Assembly (NCBI RefSeq): GCF_000786695.1
Contig: NZ_CP009962.1
Span: 2,418,001-2,482,000 of the forward strand
DNA from: Collimonas arenae
Lineage (GTDB): Bacteria; Pseudomonadota; Gammaproteobacteria; Burkholderiales; Burkholderiaceae_D
Direction: 5' to 3'
Length of the DNA: 64,000 nucleotides
Part shown: positions 55,909 to 64,000 of the stretch, in pieces
Layout: every line of letters starts with the position of its first letter
Position numbering within the stretch: position 1 is the stretch's first letter
Position numbers and translations under genes: made by a program
The notes under the pieces: generated by a model
The model's input: the letters and a program-made list of their open reading frames with translations, nothing else
What the model was told of the DNA's origin: nothing
Databases searched by the model: none

Positions 55909-58900
55909 ATGACCACTGAAGTCAAATCGCAGCACGCACCGCGTCAACTAGCGCACAATCCCGCATTCCGTGGCGCGGCTGTTGGCTCAGCCGTCCTGAG
56001 GCCGGCGGTTTCGACCGCTCGGCGCGTGGTGGCGGCGCTGACCGCGTTGTCCATGCTGGCGGCATCGATGCCTGTCAATGCAGGTCAGTTGCGCATCGAT
56101 GGCGGTGTGGTCGTCAAATTCGGTGCTGACGCCGGCATGGTGGTGCGCGATCAGTTGTTGAACGGGCAAGGGGTCACGTTCACCAGTCAGAACGACGATG
56201 CTGCCGGCGGCCAGAGCAATACCTTGCCGCAAACACCCGCAGCCGGCGACTGGCGAGGCGTGCGCATGGAGAAATCGTCCGCCGTCAATCCTAACGCCAG
56301 CACGCAGCTGAACGATTTGACGTTGCGCTATGCCGGCGCATCTGGTGCCAATCCTGGCGCGGCGCTGACGCTACGCGGCATCAGCCCGGCGCTGCAATAC
56401 CTGCAAGTCACGGACAGCACGACAGGCCTGCGTCTGATTGATGCTGCTTCGCCGGCCATCACAGGCGCCAGTTTTCTGCGCAACGGCGTCGGCATAGATG
56501 CCGATGGCAATAGCGCGCCGACAGTTGTCAGTACGCAGTTTTCTCAAAGCGCTAACTTGGCGATTCTGAACCGGACGCCGGCTACCATCATCCAGGCCGG
56601 CAGTAACTGGTGGGGCCATGCCAGCGGTCCGAAAGACCTGACTGGCAATCCGCAAGGGCAAGGCGATGGCGTGTCCAGTGGTGTGAACTACAGCGGCTAT
56701 CTTTCATCGGCGCCCTTGCTTAATCCATCAGTACGCTTGGCGGCACCCGCTGCGTACTACCAGCAACGCAACGTCGCATTGGAAATCTCTTGCGTCAATG
56801 CCACCGAATACCGCATCGCCGAAGGCAGCGCCTTCGTCGGCATACCGTTCCAGGCGCTGGCCAACGGCCGTGCCGCGCTCGATTACACGGTTTCCGCCGG
56901 CGACGGCAACAAGCCGGTCACAGTGCAATTCCGTAATGCCAGCGGCACCATCACGACGGCGACGCTGGCCGGCGGAGTATTGATCGATACCCAGGCGCCG
57001 CAGCTGGCGATTGTCAATCCGGCCGCCGACAGCGTGATCAGCAAGCCTATCGTAGTCGAAGCAACCGCCACCGATGCCTCTGGCATCAACCGCGTTGAAT
57101 TCTATCTGGACAACCAGTTGGTGGCGACTCGTACCGCCGCGCCTTACACTTATAACTGGAACACCGATAGCAGCACCGAAGGCAGCCACAAGATACTGGT
57201 GATTGCTTACGACCAGGTCGGCCGCAATACCGAACAAAGCCTAGCCGTCACCCTGTCGCATGCACCGGTGACTCCAGACACAGAAGGGCCGCAGCTGAGC
57301 AATATTAAAGCGGATGGCGTGGCGCTGGCGAACGGCGCAGTACTGACGCGCAATGCCAATATCACGTTGGATGCCAGCGACCGCAGCGGAGTTTCGCGGG
57401 TTGAGCTGTTGCTTGACGGCCAGCTGATTGCAACCGCCAGCGGCTCGGGCAGCTACAGCGCTGCCCTCAATTTGGCCGCTGCCGCCAATGGCGCGCATAT
57501 CTTGGCGATCCGCGCCTTCGATTCGCTCAATAACGTCACCAGCAACAGCTACAGCATCAGCGTGTCGCACGCCGTTCCGGATGCGCCGCAATGGCTTAAC
57601 CCCGCCAGCGGCACGACCACCCGCACGGCCGCGCTGGCATTGAACGGCAGCGCACAAGCCGGTAGCAATATCCAGGTCCTGGTCAACGGCAAGGCCGCAG
57701 GTGCAGTCGTCGTTAGTGGGACGGACGGTCGTTTTGTCAGCAACGTGACGCTTAATCCCGGCGCCAACCAGATCCAGGCCACGGCTAGCGATCAATACGG
57801 CAGCAGCGCGTTGTCTGCCGTATTGCTGGTAACGCTCGACACCAACGTTCCTAGCAGTCCCGGCAACCTTGGTGCGACCGCGCAGGCCCAAGGTAAAGTC
57901 AAGCTGGTATGGAGCCGTTCTAGTGACGTCAACGTCACCGGATATGATGTATATCGCGCCACGACGGCCTTCAACGGCATTGCCGAAGCGGTCAAGATCA
58001 ACAGCAGCGCATTGAGCATCAACAGCTATGACGATCTGCCGCCACAGGACGGTGCTTGGTACTATCGGGTAGTCGCCGTCAACAGTGCTGGCACACCGTC
58101 ATTGCCGTCCAACCAGGTACAGATCGTTTCCGACAGCATCGCGCCGAAGGCTCTATCCATTGTGTACAAGCCGACAGGCAAGGTCGATCCGGTCAGCGGC
58201 CGTACCGGCCAGGGCCGTATCGACCTGATTGTTACAGTCAGTGAAGCCTTGCTGGCGACGCCGTACCTGTCGATCGTACCGCAAGGCGGCGCGCCGATTC
58301 CGGTAGATCTGCTCAAAACCGGCGACACCACCTACAGCGGCAATTTCATGGTCGACGCCAGCACGCCGTCGGGCGTGGCGAATGCCTTGTTCTCGGCACG
58401 CGATGCAGTGGGAAATCGCGGCACCGATATTGATGTTGGTGCAACGCTGAAGATCGATACCGAAGGTCCTGCGCTATCCGGTATTGTGCTGACGCCTTCG
58501 TCGCCAATCAAAAACGACAAGGCGCAACTTGTGCAGGCGACATTGACTTTCAGCAAAGCGCCGAAGACCATGCCAAAAGTGAGTTACCTGTTGTCTGGGC
58601 CGGTCCGCTCACCGGAAGCGGTATCGTTGAACCAGGTTAATCCAACCACCTGGCAGGCCAGTTTTACTCTGGCTAGCGATGCTGGTTTGGCCAGTCCTGA
58701 GATGCTGGTCTTTAGCAGCCAGGCGACCGATGACCTAGATAATATTTCCAATAAAGTAAACGCATTCAATCGCTTCCAGGTGTATCAAGGCAATCTGCCG
58801 CCTCTGAATGTCCCGTTTGGCTTCAGCGCCAAAGCGCAGCCGGGCGGCAAGGTCAAGCTGAGCTGGCAAGCGGTGGCTGACGCCAGCAGTTATCAGCTGT

Positions 58901-61900
58901 ACCGGCAAGGCCCGGGCCAGAACGCATTGCAGACATTGACGCGTGCTAGCGGCGAAGCCTATGTTGATCAGACTACACAAGATGGTGCTTATAAATACGC
59001 CATTGCAACCGTGCGTCAATCGAACGGCCAGGAATCGTTCTCGGTGCAAAGCGCAGCAGTCGATGTGCTGGTAAGCGCAACTGCACCGGGTTCGCCGCAA
59101 AACCTGACGCTGGCGCTGACCGGCCAGGGCATCAAGGCTAGCTGGCAACCGCCGCTGGCGAGCGTGGTCGATAGCTACAATCTGTACCGCGCCGGCGGCA
59201 CCAGTATCACCACGATCGAAGGCTTGACGCCGTTGAAGTCAGGCATCAAGGCACCGCTAGCGCTGGATCCTAGTCCGTCGTCAACCCAAGGGGCGTATGT
59301 AGTGACCGCGCTGGATGCGGCAGGCAATGAATCGGCGATTTCCAACTCCGCCTATCTCAATGCCAGCCTGCTGCCAGTGACGAATCTCAAGGTGGAGCAG
59401 CTGGGTAACGAATTGCCTGTGATTAGCTGGAATGCACCGAACGGCAACGTTGCCGGTTACCTGGTCTATGTCGGCCCTGATGCCAGCAAGACCAAGTTGA
59501 CGCCGCGGCCGATCACTAGCCTCAACTTTACCGATACCGGTTACACCAGCGGCGAGCGGCGCTATACGATTGCCACGGTGGATGCTAACGGCGTCGAGAT
59601 GCCGCGCAGCCTGACCTTGCCGAATGTGGTCACGCAAATCGCTTCCGGCCTGCCGATCAAACGCGGCATCATGAACAAGCTGCAAGTACAAGTAGTCAAC
59701 ACCTCGGCCGGCGCCCAAGACAATGTACGGGTAACCGTTCGTCTGCCGGTCAACAAGGACGCTACGCAATTCCAGATTCATAAATCGGAAGTCTTTACGC
59801 TCGCGCCCAATGAAACCAGGTTGGTGACCGTGGTGGTCGGCGGCTATGCCGATTTGCCGAGCCAGGCGCAGGCACAAGTCGGGGTCGAGATCAGTCCTAA
59901 CGATGGCGAACTGGTCCGCCTCAGCCACAACGACAGCATTACCGTCGGCGACAGTGCGCTGGTGGTGGGCATGGCGACCGATGAATTCACGCGCGGCGGC
60001 ATCGGCAAACTGAAGCTGACCATTGAGAATACGACCGAAGTCGATATCGAGCTGTTGACTGCCACTAATAATGGCAGCGCAGATTCGTCGGAACTGCGTT
60101 TCAAAATTCTCGATGCGGACGGCAACGTATTGGCAACCCAGGCATACAAACAGGTATTCGGCGCCAACGTGGTGACGCTGACCAACGGCCAGACCGTGGC
60201 GCGGATTCCTGCCGGGTCCAGCTATACCTCGGACGTGTTCAACCTGAGTGTGCCGGCGTCCAGCCCGAACAGCATCCGGGTCAGGCTCGACGTCGATCAG
60301 CTGCGTTATCACAGCGGCCAGGACGACCAGATCCTGATCAGCGGCCGCGGCTCCGAGAAGACCGTGTCGCTGGTCGACAGCGCCTATGTCGGTGAAGTCA
60401 CCAAGGTCAACCCGATCAGCTCGTTCGGCGACCAGGACATCCTGATCGGCGGCCGTGCGTTCGACCGCAAGACCAATGCCGCCTTGCCTAATACACGGCT
60501 CAAGCTGATTCTGAACCAGCAGGGCTTCGAGCGCACCTTCAGCGTGTTGACCGACGCATCCGGCGAATTCAACTACAACTTCAAGCCGACCGTCACTGAT
60601 GCAGGCTTGTACAAGGTGTCGGCCGTGCATCCTGATATTACGGATCGTCCGGAGCAGAAGGCGTTCAGTATCAACCGCGTGACGGTCAGCCCAACGCCGT
60701 ACAAGCTCGATATTCCGCGCAACTATCCGTTCACGATCCCGTTCACGGCCAAGGCTGGCGTTGGCACTGTCGCAACCAACCTCCGCTTGATACTTGATGC
60801 CGGTAGTCAGTCGACCGGGCAGTTGCCGCTTGGTGTCATAGCGCAATTGTCCGCGCCGGTATCTTTAGCAGAAAAACAGACCCTCAACATTCCAGTGGTT
60901 TTCAGTGCGAACAACGACGCTCAGCCTTCCGGTAATTTGATTCTTAATGTCATGAGTGACGATCATCCAAGCTCCCCGATAGGGCAGGTCAAGATTGACT
61001 ACACCTTGTCCGAGGCAAAGCCGTTCTTGATCACCATCCCGAGCTTTGTGCAAACAGGTATGGCACAAGGCGGTAGCGATATCGAATCGGTGGTTGTAGA
61101 GAACAAGGGATTGCAAGAAGCGCTGAATCTGCAATTCTCGTTCACCAAGGCCGACGGTTCCGCTGCGCCAAGCTGGGCCAGCATCGCTAGCCAGGCCAAC
61201 GGCACGCTGGCAATCGGCGAGAAGCGTTCGATCGACTTAGCCTTCACACCGCCTGCAGGCACGCAGGAAAGCGTGTACGAGTTCAAGCTCAAGGTGCAAG
61301 GCGACAACGTGCCACAACAGACGCTCAACGTTTACGTCAGCCTGACGCAAAGCGGCAAGGGCAACGTGCTGTTCAAGGCCAGCGATCTCTATACCGCCAC
61401 GGTCGACAAACAAGGCAAGCTGATTCCAGGCCTGGCGAACGCCAGCGTCACCTTGCAGAACGAAGATGTCATCACGGTGACGCAAGAGCTGGTCACCGAC
61501 AGTCTGGGCGAAGCACTGTTCCAGAACTTGCCATCAGGCCGCTACACCTATCGCGCCAAGGCTGACAATCATCAGGAACTGGGCGGCAGGTTGCAGATCA
61601 AGCCGGGTATCACTACAAACCAATCGGTGTTCCTGGACTACAACCTGATCAAAGTGGAATGGAGTGTCAGTGAAGTGTCGATCCAGGATCGCTATGACGT
61701 TACTCTCAATGCGACGTTCGAGACAGATGTCCCGGCGGCAGTTGTAGTGATGCAGCCACCCAGCATCAATTTGCCAAAAATGAATTCAGGCGACGTGTAT
61801 TACGGTGAGCTTGCCCTGCAAAATTATGGTTTGATCCGTGCCGACAATGTGCGTCAGAAGCTGCCCCAGAGCGACACATTTTTCCGCTATGAATTCCTGG

Positions 61901-62277
61901 TTGAAGTTCCTCCTGTTCTCAACGCCAAACAGCGCGTGACGATCCCATATCGCGTTATTGCGCTGCAAGCACTGGACGCTGCGGCAAGCACCGGAAGTGC
62001 CAGTGGAGGCGGTTGCTACAACTATAGCAGCACGACGAGTGTGAGTTGCCAGTTCACCTGTGCCAACGGTGCTGAGTCTTCTTGCGGAGCTTCGGCCTCA
62101 TGGTTTGCTGTCAGCAATAGTTCCTGCCCTGCCGGCGGCGGGGTGGGGGGCGGCGGAGCCGGTGGTGGCTTTGGCGGTGGCTTTGGCGGTGGCGGTACAG
62201 GCACCCCAGCCACGCCTATCAGTATCAAAGGCAAGAAGTGTGTAAAGGTACCAGATGGCAAGGGAGGCGACTGCTAA
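55909..62277 (+). CDS. Giant exported protein with beta-helix, Ig-like and FN3 domains
   Basis: 2122 residues. The long N-terminal signal region ends ALTALSMLAASMPVNAG. Residues about 57-270 are a right-handed beta-helix-like module (GGVVVKFGADAGMVV, GDWRGVRMEKS, NWWGHASGPKDL). Ig-like domains follow (about 360-640, e.g. VEFYLDNQLVATRTAAPYTY, VELLLDGQLIATASGSG). Four fibronectin type III domains begin at about 647, 964, 1057 and 1154, with a different Ig-like stretch at 740-960. Then come CARDB/APHP-like and carboxypeptidase-regulatory-like domains (about 1244-1900; DASGEFNYNF, LPSGRYTYRAKADNHQ). The last 90 residues hold several cysteines (CYNYSS, CQFTC, CGASA, CPAGGG) and a glycine-rich tail before KKCVKVPDGKGGDC. 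It precedes an RHS gene and overlaps its start by one base. Confidence 0.85.
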   Translation: MTTEVKSQHAPRQLAHNPAFRGAAVGSAVLRPAVSTARRVVAALTALSMLAASMPVNAGQLRIDGGVVVKFGADAGMVVRDQLLNGQGVTFTSQNDDAAGGQSNTLPQTPAAGDWRGVRMEKSSAVNPNASTQLNDLTLRYAGASGANPGAALTLRGISPALQYLQVTDSTTGLRLIDAASPAITGASFLRNGVGIDADGNSAPTVVSTQFSQSANLAILNRTPATIIQAGSNWWGHASGPKDLTGNPQGQGDGVSSGVNYSGYLSSAPLLNPSVRLAAPAAYYQQRNVALEISCVNATEYRIAEGSAFVGIPFQALANGRAALDYTVSAGDGNKPVTVQFRNASGTITTATLAGGVLIDTQAPQLAIVNPAADSVISKPIVVEATATDASGINRVEFYLDNQLVATRTAAPYTYNWNTDSSTEGSHKILVIAYDQVGRNTEQSLAVTLSHAPVTPDTEGPQLSNIKADGVALANGAVLTRNANITLDASDRSGVSRVELLLDGQLIATASGSGSYSAALNLAAAANGAHILAIRAFDSLNNVTSNSYSISVSHAVPDAPQWLNPASGTTTRTAALALNGSAQAGSNIQVLVNGKAAGAVVVSGTDGRFVSNVTLNPGANQIQATASDQYGSSALSAVLLVTLDTNVPSSPGNLGATAQAQGKVKLVWSRSSDVNVTGYDVYRATTAFNGIAEAVKINSSALSINSYDDLPPQDGAWYYRVVAVNSAGTPSLPSNQVQIVSDSIAPKALSIVYKPTGKVDPVSGRTGQGRIDLIVTVSEALLATPYLSIVPQGGAPIPVDLLKTGDTTYSGNFMVDASTPSGVANALFSARDAVGNRGTDIDVGATLKIDTEGPALSGIVLTPSSPIKNDKAQLVQATLTFSKAPKTMPKVSYLLSGPVRSPEAVSLNQVNPTTWQASFTLASDAGLASPEMLVFSSQATDDLDNISNKVNAFNRFQVYQGNLPPLNVPFGFSAKAQPGGKVKLSWQAVADASSYQLYRQGPGQNALQTLTRASGEAYVDQTTQDGAYKYAIATVRQSNGQESFSVQSAAVDVLVSATAPGSPQNLTLALTGQGIKASWQPPLASVVDSYNLYRAGGTSITTIEGLTPLKSGIKAPLALDPSPSSTQGAYVVTALDAAGNESAISNSAYLNASLLPVTNLKVEQLGNELPVISWNAPNGNVAGYLVYVGPDASKTKLTPRPITSLNFTDTGYTSGERRYTIATVDANGVEMPRSLTLPNVVTQIASGLPIKRGIMNKLQVQVVNTSAGAQDNVRVTVRLPVNKDATQFQIHKSEVFTLAPNETRLVTVVVGGYADLPSQAQAQVGVEISPNDGELVRLSHNDSITVGDSALVVGMATDEFTRGGIGKLKLTIENTTEVDIELLTATNNGSADSSELRFKILDADGNVLATQAYKQVFGANVVTLTNGQTVARIPAGSSYTSDVFNLSVPASSPNSIRVRLDVDQLRYHSGQDDQILISGRGSEKTVSLVDSAYVGEVTKVNPISSFGDQDILIGGRAFDRKTNAALPNTRLKLILNQQGFERTFSVLTDASGEFNYNFKPTVTDAGLYKVSAVHPDITDRPEQKAFSINRVTVSPTPYKLDIPRNYPFTIPFTAKAGVGTVATNLRLILDAGSQSTGQLPLGVIAQLSAPVSLAEKQTLNIPVVFSANNDAQPSGNLILNVMSDDHPSSPIGQVKIDYTLSEAKPFLITIPSFVQTGMAQGGSDIESVVVENKGLQEALNLQFSFTKADGSAAPSWASIASQANGTLAIGEKRSIDLAFTPPAGTQESVYEFKLKVQGDNVPQQTLNVYVSLTQSGKGNVLFKASDLYTATVDKQGKLIPGLANASVTLQNEDVITVTQELVTDSLGEALFQNLPSGRYTYRAKADNHQELGGRLQIKPGITTNQSVFLDYNLIKVEWSVSEVSIQDRYDVTLNATFETDVPAAVVVMQPPSINLPKMNSGDVYYGELALQNYGLIRADNVRQKLPQSDTFFRYEFLVEVPPVLNAKQRVTIPYRVIALQALDAAASTGSASGGGCYNYSSTTSVSCQFTCANGAESSCGASASWFAVSNSSCPAGGGVGGGGAGGGFGGGFGGGGTGTPATPISIKGKKCVKVPDGKGGDC

Positions 62278-64000
62278 TGCTTAATCGTACCTGCCCGCAT
62301 CAATTTTCAAATACCGATTTGACTATCACAAAGCGATTAACAAACATGGCAATATCATTTGTGCAGCATTGGCGCACGCGGAGAATCGGCTCTCGGGTCG
62401 GCATGACAATCCTGGGCTTCCTGATGGCTTGTGCGATAGCGCAGGCACAAACACCATCAGTTGGTGTCGTCAGCCCGCCAAACGGCACGTTCAGCCAGGA
62501 AATTGTTGATTTGCAGGTGCAGACTCCAGCAGGTGAAGTCAGTTGGCGCAGGGTTTTTAATGGCACAGGCTGGCGTTTCAATCGCCATTGGGATGGCATC
62601 TCCGCAAGTTATAAGCCATTGTCAACGCAAAGTACCGGCGGTGGCGCAGGTAGCAATATGTCTGGCGGTGGACAGTCCGGATGCTGGGTATGGGTTGACG
62701 AAGACTGGAGTCCGGGGGCTGCGGTGGCCGGTGGCGCATTTAAGGTTGACGCCATCAGCTACATTCCGTTTAATCAAGTCTACTCACAACAGGGGCAACC
62801 GCTTCAGGTATTCAATGTAAATTCCTGTGCTTCGTTAGGTGCCAGCTCGGAAATATTTGAAGGTTATCGGCGCCTGTCCGGCCTGTATGTGGGGGGCAAC
62901 GGCAGCTATGTATTCAAGAATCGCTACACATTAAAAAAGCAGTCTTCCCTTAAACTGCCGATTACTGCTACGGTGCCAGGTGGAAATCCACAAAGCGGGA
63001 GTGTCAGTGTTTCGAGTGCTATCACGGTACAAGGCTGGCGCTGGCAAGATCGCAAGGGCGATTGGGTTGAATATGATAGTCAGGGACAGATTTCGCGTTA
63101 TGGCGATAAAAACGACAACGTCGTTTGGATGCAGCGCGACACCCAAGGGCGGATAGAGCGCCTCATCGAGGGTAGCAGTGGCAAGACGATATTTACCTTG
63201 CACTATAATAGCGCTGGTTATCTGGTCGAAATCAGAGATTATTCTTTGACAGGCAATGGGCTTGATTTACCTCAACGTAGCGTCAAGTATGCTTATGACC
63301 CTGACGGTCAACTCATAAGCGTCACCGACGCTCGTGGTTTTGTCACGAACTACAATTATGACGCACAGCACCGGCTGAGTACGATCACCGACCCGGAGCA
63401 GCGAGCGTCGACCATCAGCTACGACGGCGAGTCCAGCAGCGTCTCCAAGCTGATTGCTGCAGATGGCGGTCAGAATGACTATTCTTTCAGTTACGACGAC
63501 GCCAAAAAATTCTTCTATAGCAAACTGCAGGGACCAGTTACAGCAAGTGGTCGCCGGGTTGAAGACTACACGCATGATCGTGCCGGAGATTTGGTCAAGT
63601 ATGAGGTGAACGGTCGCACTGACGTTGCGGTCACCCGGGATCCGGGAGCACGTACAGAAACGCGCGTTAATGCACGCGGTTTCACAACGGTGCTGACCAA
63701 GAACGAATTCGAGCAAGTGGTGCAGGTAAAAAATGAAGACGGCACCTTCACCAGCACCCAGTTCGACGCTCGCAATCTGAATCCGATTGAAACTGTCGAT
63801 GAAGCCGGCATCAAGAATCAATTTGCCTACGATGCCAAAGGCAATCTGATCCAACGTACTCAGGCCGCAGGTACTGCGGATGAGCGAGTTACTGACTATC
63901 AGCTCGATAATGCTGGACGTGTGAGCCGGGCGACTTTGCGAGGTCGTGCGGAAGAAAATGGCGTTGTAACGCAAGACGCGGTTTGGCAATTCACCTATGA
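62277..64000 (+). CDS. RHS/YD-repeat protein, N-terminal part
   Basis: 574 codons visible; the frame is open at the right edge. The ATG at 62277 shares one base with the preceding TAA stop and has GGGAGG 9 bases upstream, indicating translational coupling. The N-terminus (MLNRTCPHQF...) leads to a membrane segment MTILGFLMACAIAQAQ, so it is likely exported. Residues about 60-220 are a unique domain (GEVSWRRVFNGTGWRFNRHW, CWVWVDEDWSPGAAV). From about residue 240 there are RHS/YD repeats (YDSQGQISRYGDKND, YDPDGQLISVTDARGF, YDAQHRLSTITDPEQR, YDAKGNLIQRTQAAG). RHS proteins form hollow cages that often enclose a toxin encoded at the C-terminus, which lies beyond this window. Confidence 0.88.
   Translation, partial: MLNRTCPHQFSNTDLTITKRLTNMAISFVQHWRTRRIGSRVGMTILGFLMACAIAQAQTPSVGVVSPPNGTFSQEIVDLQVQTPAGEVSWRRVFNGTGWRFNRHWDGISASYKPLSTQSTGGGAGSNMSGGGQSGCWVWVDEDWSPGAAVAGGAFKVDAISYIPFNQVYSQQGQPLQVFNVNSCASLGASSEIFEGYRRLSGLYVGGNGSYVFKNRYTLKKQSSLKLPITATVPGGNPQSGSVSVSSAITVQGWRWQDRKGDWVEYDSQGQISRYGDKNDNVVWMQRDTQGRIERLIEGSSGKTIFTLHYNSAGYLVEIRDYSLTGNGLDLPQRSVKYAYDPDGQLISVTDARGFVTNYNYDAQHRLSTITDPEQRASTISYDGESSSVSKLIAADGGQNDYSFSYDDAKKFFYSKLQGPVTASGRRVEDYTHDRAGDLVKYEVNGRTDVAVTRDPGARTETRVNARGFTTVLTKNEFEQVVQVKNEDGTFTSTQFDARNLNPIETVDEAGIKNQFAYDAKGNLIQRTQAAGTADERVTDYQLDNAGRVSRATLRGRAEENGVVTQDAVWQFTY

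Noticed and set aside
59281..60846. 521-codon open frame antisense to the 2122-residue protein
   Set aside because: Composition (His-, Arg-, Gln-rich, no domain) is that of a reverse-strand shadow; the sense frame has clear FN3/Ig motifs.

Overview
This window looks like chromosomal DNA of a betaproteobacterium of the order Burkholderiales, most likely the family Oxalobacteraceae (Collimonas- or Herbaspirillum-like). This is inferred from gene content and order (lplT/alr/radA, tsaB-rimI-family 4 UDG, selO-msrB-yciB-bolA-PPIase) and even, moderately high GC; no rRNA or tRNA is present to confirm it.

Layout. 1-9.1 kb: the end of a PpiD-type foldase, tesA divergent from a ybbA-type ATPase, a LysR regulator, a thioredoxin-like protein divergent from tsaB-rimI-udg-DUF1853, and a beta-barrel outer-membrane protein behind a structured leader. 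9.1-19.3 kb: lplT divergent from alr and radA, the glutathione-dependent formaldehyde pathway (frmA-fghA), a TerC-type membrane protein behind a candidate manganese riboswitch, and a LysR gene divergent from malate synthase aceB. 19.3-29.5 kb: a four-gene Csu-type (archaic chaperone-usher) pilus operon, then nsrR and hmp, each with its own NsrR-like palindrome, an S46 dipeptidyl-peptidase and NnrU. 29.5-42 kb: NAD(P)HX repair enzyme, a D-amino-acid dehydrogenase-like protein, DUF2252, an SDR lacking its catalytic residues, three oxidoreductase/LysR units and purL. 42-49.6 kb: an ABC-2 exporter whose ATPase gene is split by an IS3-family (IS407-like) element, then a minus-strand operon selO-msrB-yciB-bolA-PPIase. 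49.6-64 kb: four large consecutive plus-strand genes for exported proteins: a TIG/beta-helix repeat protein, a glycine-rich protein, a 2122-residue beta-helix/Ig/FN3 protein and the start of an RHS/YD-repeat protein that runs off the window.

Mobile DNA is limited but informative. There is one IS with a 4-bp target duplication and a duplicated right end. There are also two copies of a short non-autonomous element (178 and 100 bp) with terminal inverted repeats starting GAGG and 3-bp duplications (TTA and TAA). One of these sits exactly on the stop codon of the thioredoxin-like gene and the other in the aceB upstream region.

The best candidate for an undescribed system is the 50-64 kb block. 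Its first three proteins look like an export-targeted scaffold with shared architecture, packed directly in front of an RHS-type polymer-forming or toxin-delivery protein. Other points worth checking are the mirrored, apparently leaderless promoters of the thioredoxin-like gene and tsaB, and the inverted repeat that would hide the ribosome-binding site of the outer-membrane protein.
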